A stretch of 8,525 nucleotides of DNA from NCBI GenBank assembly GCA_023433755.1, contig JAEYUA010000098.1, positions 1-8,525 of the forward strand, read 5' to 3'. Within the stretch, counting starts at the first letter, position 1. Each line of letters begins with the position of its first letter. The DNA is from Bacteroidota bacterium (lineage in GTDB: Bacteria; Bacteroidota; Bacteroidia; Chitinophagales; Chitinophagaceae). Under the pieces are notes generated by a model, which worked only from the letters and a program-made list of their open reading frames with translations, had not been told where the DNA came from and did not search any database. Positions 1 to 6,300 of the stretch are shown here, piece after piece. The position numbers and the translations under genes are program-made.

Positions 1-1
1 C

Positions 2-484
2 TGGGCGCCGATTGCACGTGTAAAGAATAATCCCCGCATTCATATTCCCATTTTCGGGAACGGTGATATTGATTCACCTGAAAAAGCGCTGGAGTATAAA
101 AACCGTTACGGTGTGGATGGCATCATGGTTGGTCGTGCTGCCATTGGTTATCCCTGGATCTTTAACGAGATCAAACATTTTTTCAGCACGGGCACACATC
201 TCGCGCCTCCTTCCATTGAGCAAAGGGTGGAAGTGATCCGGCAGCACCTGCATAAATCCGTGGCCTGGAAGGGGCTCAAGCCCGGCATCAACGAAATGCG
301 CCGCCATTATACCAATTATCTCAAAGGTCTGCCTAATATTAAAGAGTTCAGGCTACAGCTGGTTACGGTTGCTGAAGTGGAAGAGGTGGAAGCCATTCTT
401 GAAAAGATTATCCGGCAGTACAGCGGTTATGAATTCGCTCCCAGGAAGATCGACATGGATGCCATGGCGCATAGCTGTGGTTAG
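2..484 (+). CDS. dusB: tRNA-dihydrouridine synthase, DusB-like, C-terminal part (5' end outside window)
   Basis: The reading frame is open from base 2 and gives 160 residues before a TAG at 482-484; the true start lies upstream of the window. Dus enzymes use FMN and NADPH to reduce uridine to dihydrouridine in tRNA D-loops in the cytoplasm. Seen here: the second half of the TIM barrel with the FMN-phosphate-binding segments IPIFGNGDI (fragment residues 15-23) and DGIMVGRAAIGYPWIF, followed by the helical tRNA-binding domain that contains MRRHYTNYLKGLP. The GRxxxGxPWIF signature is characteristic of bacterial DusB and its relatives. Full-length DusB is usually about 320-340 residues, so roughly half is visible. 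The exact Dus subtype is inferred from resemblance; in this phylum DusB is the common form. The gene converges on the SMR exporter gene and overlaps it by 4 bases at the stop codons. Confidence 0.92.
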   Translation, partial: WAPIARVKNNPRIHIPIFGNGDIDSPEKALEYKNRYGVDGIMVGRAAIGYPWIFNEIKHFFSTGTHLAPPSIEQRVEVIRQHLHKSVAWKGLKPGINEMRRHYTNYLKGLPNIKEFRLQLVTVAEVEEVEAILEKIIRQYSGYEFAPRKIDMDAMAHSCG

Positions 485-807
485 GAGGCCACGAATTTTA
501 ATCCTGCGATAGATGCTATAAGTGTGGTGATGAAAAATAATCTCCAGAAATCTGCAGGCTCTTTAAAAAAAAGGATGCCGATGATCACCGTTCCAACCGC
601 GCCAATACCTGTCCATACCGCGTAGGCCGTACCTAGAGGAAGTGTAAGGCTGGCTTTATACAGCAGGAGCATACTCAAACCCAGGCTGATAAAAAAACCG
701 GTGATCCATAAAGCAAATTCATTTCCTGAAGATTCTTTTGCTTTGGCCAGGCAGGTAGTGAAGCCCACTTCAAATAAGCCTGCTACGATAAGTATGATCC
801 AGTTCAT
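481..807 (-). CDS. Small multidrug resistance (SMR) exporter, Gdx/SugE-type, probable guanidinium exporter
   Basis: This 108-residue protein has four hydrophobic segments (about residues 3-20, 31-50, 57-80 and 87-106), the usual size and form of an SMR subunit, which works as a dual-topology dimer in the inner membrane driven by proton exchange. The essential glutamate is present as E13 in AGLFEVGFTT. The highly conserved LPLGTAYAVWTGIGAVGT (about 56-73) matches the Gdx/SugE branch far better than the EmrE/QacE multidrug branch. Gdx members export guanidinium with protons. Compared with E. coli Gdx from memory, position 16 is Phe instead of Trp, and the TM2-TM3 region is about three residues longer. 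Such changes seem common in Bacteroidota homologues, so the substrate is less certain than the fold. The start at 805-807 lies 4 bases downstream of a TAGCTTTG box, leaving no room for a guanidine riboswitch in a leader. Confidence 0.88.
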   Translation of the reverse strand: MNWIILIVAGLFEVGFTTCLAKAKESSGNEFALWITGFFISLGLSMLLLYKASLTLPLGTAYAVWTGIGAVGTVIIGILFFKEPADFWRLFFITTLIASIAGLKFVAS

Positions 808-811
808 GGGG

Positions 812-819
812 CAAAGCTA
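812..819 (-). promoter_or_regulatory. Bacteroidota -7 box TAGCTTTG of the SMR exporter gene
   Basis: The minus strand reads TAGCTTTG, an exact match to the TAnnTTTG element used by the primary sigma factor of this phylum. Only four bases (CCCC) separate it from the ATG at 807-805, so transcription would begin at or next to the start codon and the mRNA would be leaderless or nearly so. No clear TTTG -33 element lies at the usual spacing, which lowers confidence. Confidence 0.5.
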
Positions 820-898
820 GCCAAATTAGGGAGGGGGCTTAAACTACAGGTGTCGAAATTTCTATATATTTTCAGTAGACTGCAATAAACACATACCT

Positions 899-921
899 GA
901 TTGAGTTAATGAATATCAATC
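899..921. repeat. Short inverted repeat GATTGA-N11-TCAATC upstream of the TlpA-like gene
   Basis: Perfect 6-base arms at 899-904 and 916-921 lie about 40 bases before the ATG of the TlpA-like gene, in the 154-base gap between divergent genes. The centre-to-centre distance of the arms (17 bases) is larger than one and a half helical turns. It could be an operator half-site pair or a weak 5' UTR hairpin, or chance in AT-rich DNA. I found no TAnnTTTG box for this gene beyond a 7-of-8 match (TATATTTT, 865-872). Confidence 0.2.
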
Positions 922-961
922 GAGGAAGCCCAATAGCTGACTAATTATTCAAACTGAAACC

Positions 962-2413
962 ATGAGATTTTTTCTGCTTGTTTCCACACTTTTTATAATT
1001 ACTTCAGATACAATAGGACAATCGAAATTTGAGCCAGAACCATTTATCATTCAGGGAACCATCTCTAATTGTCCAGTAAATTTTTTAAAATTTTACTATT
1101 ATGATTCGAATCACCAGGAGCTGGTGGATACAATATTCCTGAACGAATCAGGGAGATTTTACCTGAAAACCTTTAATGTAAAATTTCCACAACAGGTAAG
1201 TATTCAAAACCGAAGTGTTCAGATCAATCAGCTATTGGTGGCACCTGGTTATCATCTTACCATAACGGCAAATGGGGAAGACAATTATAGCATGCAAACA
1301 AGCAAAAGAATTTCAGGTACCGGTGCAGCAAGCAACCAGTATCGTTTTATGTATGATTCGGTATGGTCGTCCAGAAATAACAGTGTAGAGTGGTACAATT
1401 TTAAAGAGCAGGACCTGGTCGCTTTTATAAAAACCATTGAGCATCTTGAAGACTCCGTGGCAAAGGTTACGTTTGACCGGGCTGTTGATAACGATAAGTA
1501 TTTTGAATTTTTCCGTTCGATGGTTTTACTGGATAATCAGTTCAAAAAATTATCCATGCTTCTGACGTATGTTAACTGGCAGTTTTATGGTTATGATAAA
1601 TCTGTTTCTTTCGTAAGAAGTCATTTTGATAATGAAATCCTGGATAAAATCAATAATGAGAATTATTTGATTTCTCCCAGGTATAGAAGCCTGGTTACAA
1701 GTGTATGGCTGGAATACCTGGTCAACCTGGATTTGGAAAAAAATCCGGCACTGAAGAACGATAAGGATTATGAATTTAAAAAGTTAGTAGAAGTGTATTC
1801 AGGCAAAGTGAAGCACAGGGTTCTATTTAGTAAGCTTCAGAGTAAAATAATGTTTTGTAAGTCAATGGAGGAGTTTAATGCCTTGTCAGATCTTTATAAT
1901 CGATACAGCGCCGAAATTGACAACCAGGATTACAGAAATGTGCTGATAGCCAGGATGGAGGAAAAGAAAATGGAACTGCTCCGTATCCAAACAGGACAAC
2001 CTGTTCCAAATTTTGTTCTGCAAAGCAATACAGGCACAAGGCACAGTCTCGGTGACTTTAAAAATAAGGTCGTTTATATTGACCTTTGGTCTAGCTGGTG
2101 CGGCCCCTGCCGGGAAGAAATTCCCGCCTTCAAAGAATTATACAACCGTTTCAAAAACGATGACAGGATTGCTTTTGTAAGTATCGGTGTACTGGATGAA
2201 GAAAAAAAATGGAAAAAAGCGATTAGGGAAGATCAACCTGCCTGGCTGCAGCTATTTGATAGCGAGGGTGTGGTGACAAAATTCTTTTTTGTAAATATGG
2301 TACCCCAGTTTATAATCATTAACAAAGAGGGTAACATACTTGAATTTGATGCTCCCCCACCCAGCAGTGGAAAGAAAATAGAGGACTTGCTGAATGAAGC
2401 AATTTCAAAATGA
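962..2413 (+). CDS. Secreted TlpA-like thiol:disulfide oxidoreductase with DUF4369-like N-terminal region
   Basis: The protein has 483 residues. Residues 1-19 form a signal peptide (MRFFLLVSTLFIITSDTIG) with no lipobox cysteine, so a soluble periplasmic protein is expected. Residues about 27-125 are a beta-rich region (IIQGTIS..., DTIFLNESGRFYLKT, LLVAPGYHLTITANGE) resembling the DUF4369 domain that precedes thioredoxin folds in this phylum. Residues about 125-340 are a helical linker. Residues about 343-480 are the TlpA/AhpC-type thioredoxin fold with W379-C-G-P-C383 and the cis-proline P448 in MVPQF. Such proteins reduce or rearrange disulfides in the periplasm; the target is unknown. Start chosen because the signal peptide begins there and no upstream in-frame ATG gives a better one. 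Sampled stretches of the N-terminal and middle regions are only about 27-32% GC, against about 45-57% in the neighbours. It converges on the peroxidase gene. Confidence 0.88.
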   Translation: MRFFLLVSTLFIITSDTIGQSKFEPEPFIIQGTISNCPVNFLKFYYYDSNHQELVDTIFLNESGRFYLKTFNVKFPQQVSIQNRSVQINQLLVAPGYHLTITANGEDNYSMQTSKRISGTGAASNQYRFMYDSVWSSRNNSVEWYNFKEQDLVAFIKTIEHLEDSVAKVTFDRAVDNDKYFEFFRSMVLLDNQFKKLSMLLTYVNWQFYGYDKSVSFVRSHFDNEILDKINNENYLISPRYRSLVTSVWLEYLVNLDLEKNPALKNDKDYEFKKLVEVYSGKVKHRVLFSKLQSKIMFCKSMEEFNALSDLYNRYSAEIDNQDYRNVLIARMEEKKMELLRIQTGQPVPNFVLQSNTGTRHSLGDFKNKVVYIDLWSSWCGPCREEIPAFKELYNRFKNDDRIAFVSIGVLDEEKKWKKAIREDQPAWLQLFDSEGVVTKFFFVNMVPQFIIINKEGNILEFDAPPPSSGKKIEDLLNEAISK

Positions 2414-2451
2414 ATCGTCTTCATTTAACTATATTTTAAAATCTAAGAATA

Positions 2452-2483
2452 TACCGACTGGCTACTGGCTACTGACTACCGAC
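2452..2483 (+). repeat. Degenerate 7-base tandem repeat, left arm (TACTGGC type)
   Basis: The stretch begins and ends with TACCGAC (2452-2458 and 2477-2483). Its core is four heptamers in register from 2456, including TACTGGC (2463-2469) and TACTGAC (2470-2476). It lies between two convergent genes, beginning 38 bases after the stop of the TlpA-like gene. A second tract of similar period in the opposite orientation follows at 2501-2540, so the two can pair. Confidence 0.7.
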
Positions 2484-2509
2484 TTCAACCTTCGACCATG
2501 AGTCAGTCG
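2472..2509. terminator. Possible bidirectional hairpin between convergent genes
   Basis: CTGACT at 2472-2477 is the exact reverse complement of AGTCAG at 2501-2506, and CGACT at 2480-2484 is that of AGTCG at 2505-2509. Further out, the two heptamer tracts are partly complementary in several registers with many G-U pairs. A folded RNA in this gap would sit after the stop codons of both the TlpA-like gene and the peroxidase gene. There is no following T-run on either strand, so classical intrinsic termination is not shown. Confidence 0.3.
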
Positions 2510-2540
2510 CCAATGGCTAAAGGCCAATAGCTAATGGCTT
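2501..2540 (-). repeat. Degenerate 7-base tandem repeat, right arm, opposite orientation
   Basis: On the plus strand, heptamers GCCAATG (2509-2515), GCTAAAG (2516-2522), GCCAATA (2523-2529) and GCTAATG (2530-2536) follow one another without gaps. Read on the minus strand they become CATTAGC, TATTGGC, CTTTAGC and CATTGGC, close to the TACTGGC units of the left arm. The tract runs right up to the TGA stop (complement of 2540-2542) of the peroxidase gene. Confidence 0.65.
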
Positions 2541-3136
2541 CAATGATGCACTGCCTTTCTCACCTCATCACTCAAAGGAGAAACTGCCGGGTCAAAATAA
2601 TGGGTGAGATTGCCTTCTTCATTCACCAGGTATTTTGAGAAATTCCACACCGGCTCCTGGTCGTTCCAGCCGTTTTTTCTTTTTTCCGAGAGCCATTGAA
2701 AAACAGGATGCTGGTCCTTCGATTTTTTTACTACCGTTTTGCGGGCCAATGGGAAACGGATACTGAAACTGTTGATACAAAAATCTGCGATCTCCTGGTC
2801 GGAGCCTTTTTCTTGTTCCCCAAAATCATTGGAGGGGAAAGCAATGATCTCCAGGTCCTCTTTTGAATGCTGGTAGAGCTTTTGTAATTCATCATATTGC
2901 GCCGTGTAGCCGCAAAGGCTGGCGGTATTCACGATCAGGATCTTCTTTCCCTTTAAGCCTGCGAAATCAAGTTTTTTTCCATTGATGAGTTCTACATCAA
3001 GATCGTAAATACTTTCATTTGCCTCTGCCATCCTCCTGTTTTCTATGATATTTCCCTTACCCATTCGCCTGTTTAAAGCAGTAAAAACTGGGTAGATATA
3101 TTTCAAAACGCGCTGCTTCAGGTTCATCTTTGCCAT
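2540..3136 (-). CDS. Glutathione peroxidase family protein, probably thioredoxin-dependent
   Basis: This 198-residue thiol peroxidase reduces hydroperoxides to water or alcohols. Seen: peroxidatic C75 in VNTASLCGYTAQYDELQ, the FPSNDFGEQE motif with Q108, C120 in EIADFC, and W164-N165 in PVWNFSKYL. Cys, Gln, Trp and Asn form the known catalytic tetrad. C120 corresponds to the resolving cysteine of non-selenium enzymes such as yeast Gpx3 (C82), which use thioredoxin rather than glutathione, so thioredoxin dependence is inferred. The usual FPC cysteine is Ser102 here. The catalytic domain begins near residue 41; residues 1-40 are an extra basic, partly hydrophobic segment (LKQRVLKYIYPVFTALNRRM) without a clear signal peptide, possibly membrane-peripheral. 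A second Met at residue 4 is an equally possible start. It is divergent from the large secreted protein gene and has its own TACATTTG box. Confidence 0.9.
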   Translation of the reverse strand: MAKMNLKQRVLKYIYPVFTALNRRMGKGNIIENRRMAEANESIYDLDVELINGKKLDFAGLKGKKILIVNTASLCGYTAQYDELQKLYQHSKEDLEIIAFPSNDFGEQEKGSDQEIADFCINSFSIRFPLARKTVVKKSKDQHPVFQWLSEKRKNGWNDQEPVWNFSKYLVNEEGNLTHYFDPAVSPLSDEVRKAVHH

Positions 3137-3149
3137 ATCCTATATATTC

Positions 3150-3157
3150 CAAATGTA
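3150..3157 (-). promoter_or_regulatory. Bacteroidota -7 box TACATTTG of the peroxidase gene
   Basis: The minus strand carries TACATTTG, an exact TAnnTTTG match, 13 bases before the ATG at 3136-3134. The upstream element at the proper distance is only TTAGG, so the -33 half is weak. The short predicted leader supports a start at codon 1 or codon 4. Confidence 0.5.
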
Positions 3158-3223
3158 TGCCAGTGAAAATAGCCTAATGTTTTATACTTACCAGTCAGTC
3201 AAAAATTTACGTGTATTTATAAG

Positions 3224-3233
3224 GTATTAATAC
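3224..3233. promoter_or_regulatory. Perfect 10-base palindrome GTATTAATAC, possible operator
   Basis: GTATTAATAC is its own reverse complement. It stands two bases before the candidate -33 element of the large secreted protein gene, a usual place for an activator or repressor site. It is AT-rich and could be chance; no second copy was noticed in the window. Confidence 0.2.
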
Positions 3234-3235
3234 TA

Positions 3236-3266
3236 TTGTTTTCGCCTGTATTTCTTTATTCCTTTG
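3236..3266 (+). promoter_or_regulatory. Candidate promoter of the large secreted protein gene
   Basis: TTG at 3236-3238, a 20-base spacer, and TTCCTTTG at 3259-3266 resemble the -33/-7 pair of this phylum. The -7 box matches TAnnTTTG at 5 of its 6 fixed positions (second base T instead of A). It would give a 5' leader of roughly 60 bases before the ATG at 3332. Confidence 0.35.
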
Positions 3267-3331
3267 TATGTGCTGTATTCTGTTATTGAATTTCAGTGTG
3301 ATACAGATTCAGCCTATCCAAATCCAAGCCT

Positions 3332-6300
3332 ATGAAAGTAAAATTCTACCTTTTACCTATCATACTTTTCCTTAATTTTTCCCTGGCAGCGCAAAATTGC
3401 GCTTCTATCAATATTGCTTATTCCACCGCCGAATCAAGATGTGTCGCTACGGGTTCCATTACGGTTAATGCAACGGGAGGTTCGGGAAATTTCAATTACC
3501 AGGCAATGGGTCCGGTTACCACTATGGTAACCTCTTCACCTGTCATTACAGGTTTGCCAGGCGGCACTTATACGATCAGGGTAATAGATGTAACATTAAA
3601 TTGTATCCGTGAAGTTCAGGATGTAGTGGTTGCAGGTACTTATAGTGATCCGCGGTTCCAGCTCTCTAAAACTGATGGCACCTGTGCCGGTAATGATGGC
3701 ACAATATCAGCCATCAATGTGCAGTTTGGAAGGGCACCTTTTACTTATACCATCATCGCGCCTTCTCCTTCAGCCGTAGGCACCAGCAATACAACAGGAA
3801 ATTTTACCGGTTTAACACCGGGTGAATATTATGTAAGGCTCCAGGATTCCTGCGGCGGTATCCAGGTAAGGGCAGTGACTATTGAAAATTATAGCTGGTG
3901 GATTGACCAGATGAGTGTGACCAGGGTGGGCTGCGACAGCGCTGATGTAAACATTGACCTGGAAGATAATAAAGGAAATACCAATGCATCTGTTATTACA
4001 TTCGGCGGTTTCAGTTATGGAATTGTTTTGACACCGGGTGATACTACCTGGTACAGCGAACATGATTTCAGAATCTATATTGGTACGCGCCGTTCGGTTA
4101 CCGTAGTGGTGAAGGATGGTTGCGGTGGCATCAAAACTTCGGTATGGAACCTGCCCAACAACCTGAAACCTTCACTCAACAATCCTTCTCTTACCAGCCT
4201 GGTTTGTAGTGGATTTAACGCCAGTGTAAGTGGACAGAATCTTACCAGCCCACAGTTCTGCCTTTATGATAATAATAATGTATTGATCTCATGTAATACT
4301 ACTGGTTCATTCACTAATCTTCCTTACGGCAGCTATTGCATCAGGGCCACAGATCTTTGTTATGATACGGTGATCACACGTTGCTTTTCCGCTGCGCGGG
4401 CCGTACCATCGCTGGGTGCCAACGTAAACCAGAGCAACCAGAACTGCTCCACCTTTACGGCAACCGTTACCAGTAAGAACAATCTTACCAACCCAAATTT
4501 CTGTTTATACGATAATGCCAATGTATTGATTGCATGTAATACAACCGGCGTGTTTAACAACGTGCCTTATGGCAACTACTGTATCAGGATGCAGGACGGC
4601 TGTGTGGATACGGTTATTTCCAGGTGCTTTACCGGCGTGCGGCCTGTAGCCACGCTCACCAATTATACCATCACAGGGTCTAATTGTGATGGATTCAATG
4701 TAAGTGTTACCGGTAACAATCTTAACAACCCTGTTTATTGTTTATTCGATAATCTAGGTAATGTGATTGCCTGTAATTCCACGGGCATCTTTACCGGGCT
4801 TGATCACGGCAACTACTGCATCAGGGCAATTTCCTGCGGCGATTCTACCAATTCCCTGTGTTTTGGTTCATCCATGCCGGTGCCTTCAATCGGGCCTTCC
4901 GTGCAGATCACCAACAGGAACTGTAATACTTTCAGCGCTACAGTAACAGGCCAGGTAAACCTGACCAATCCAAGTTTTTGCCTCTTCGATTCCAATGATA
5001 ACCTGATAGTATGTAACACAAATGGCATTTTCGACAACCTGCCTTATGGAAGCTATTGCATTAAAATGGTGAACACATGTTATGATACAACTATTTCACG
5101 ATGCTTTACACAGGCCCCGCTTGTGCCATCCGTGAATGCTACTCTCCAGCTTTTAAGCTCGGGATGTAATACGGTATCATTCAGGGCAACCGGTACCAAC
5201 CTGAGTTCGCCCACGTATAACCTGTATGATGAATCAGATGTGCTGATTGCAACCAATAATGATGGAACTTTTAATAACTATCCTTACGGTACCTATTGTG
5301 TTGAAGTTGTTGATGGTTGCTTTGATACTACTATGCGTGTCTGCCGGAGGTTTGATCCTGTAAGAGGTATTTCCCTATCCACCACAAAATCCTGTACAAT
5401 CGGTACTGCCAATGTGGATGTTTTATTTGCAAATGGAAACAGTCCTTATACGGTCAACGTATTTCATCCCGATGGGTCAATGGTACACTCTAACTCCACT
5501 TCTACCAATCCTTACCGCGTAGTGTTACCCGCATTACCTGTGGGCACCCAGTATAAAGTGGTGGGTATAGACAACTGCGGCAACAGGGATTCTGCCATGA
5601 TCACTCCAGATGCCAATATCGTTACCACCTCTGTATCTGTTCGTTCAAAATGTCCGAGTGCTTCCTGGCTGAACGGGGCAGGTGACCTGCTGGCAAGCTG
5701 CAGTTCCAACTACCACGCAGTAACACCAAAGATTATTAAGAAGAACAACGCAAATTTTGTCAAGAGCCATTCCTCGGTTACAGCGGGAGTTTACACCTTT
5801 GCTGATCTTGAACCTGCAACTTATATCATGGAGTACACGCAAACCACTTGTAATGGCAAGCTCTATGATACGGTAACGATTCCGCCTTATGCCTATCCCA
5901 GCCAGGGACAGTCAGCCATTTACCAGTGTGATAATAACAGCTTCAGCCTGGGCGCGGATGTGCAGGGTGGTGTAAGCCCTTATTCTTTCCAGATCATTGG
6001 GAGCATGCCATCTTCACCTGATATTACCACCGGTACACAGGCCAGTCCTGTATTTAATATCAATACGGGTACAACCTATTCACTGGTGAGGCTGCGTACG
6101 ATAGATGCCTGCGGTAATGCCACCCTTAGTGATGTGAGTGTGCTGCCCCTGCAGAACATATCTATCACGGCTACGGATAGTTGTTTTTTCAGGAATATTA
6201 CGCTTTCGGTGGATACCATTCCTAATGCCAGGTACCTGTGGTACCGGAAAACATCACCGACCGACAGTGTGCTTCTTGATTCCAGCATCACCTATAACAT

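Noticed and set aside
2414..2450. Intrinsic terminator right after the TlpA-like gene
   Set aside because: Only a short ATTTTAAAAT palindrome and a 4-base TGAA/TTCA pair are visible; no GC-rich stem with a T-run.
2452..2540. Resemblance of the heptamer tracts to a CRISPR array
   Set aside because: The units are 7 bases, degenerate and without spacers; no 25-40 base direct repeats alternate with unique sequence, and no cas gene is present.
3332..3400. Lipoprotein signal for the large secreted protein because of a cysteine near the signal peptide end
   Set aside because: The first cysteine is residue 23, after Ala-Ala-Gln-Asn; the lipobox residues are not directly before it, and a type IX sorting domain is present instead.
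4169..5362. Possible recent recombination hotspot or phase-variable repeat within the large gene
   Set aside because: The repeats are clear in protein but well diverged in DNA, and no long identical stretches were seen, so slippage or recombination between copies looks unlikely.
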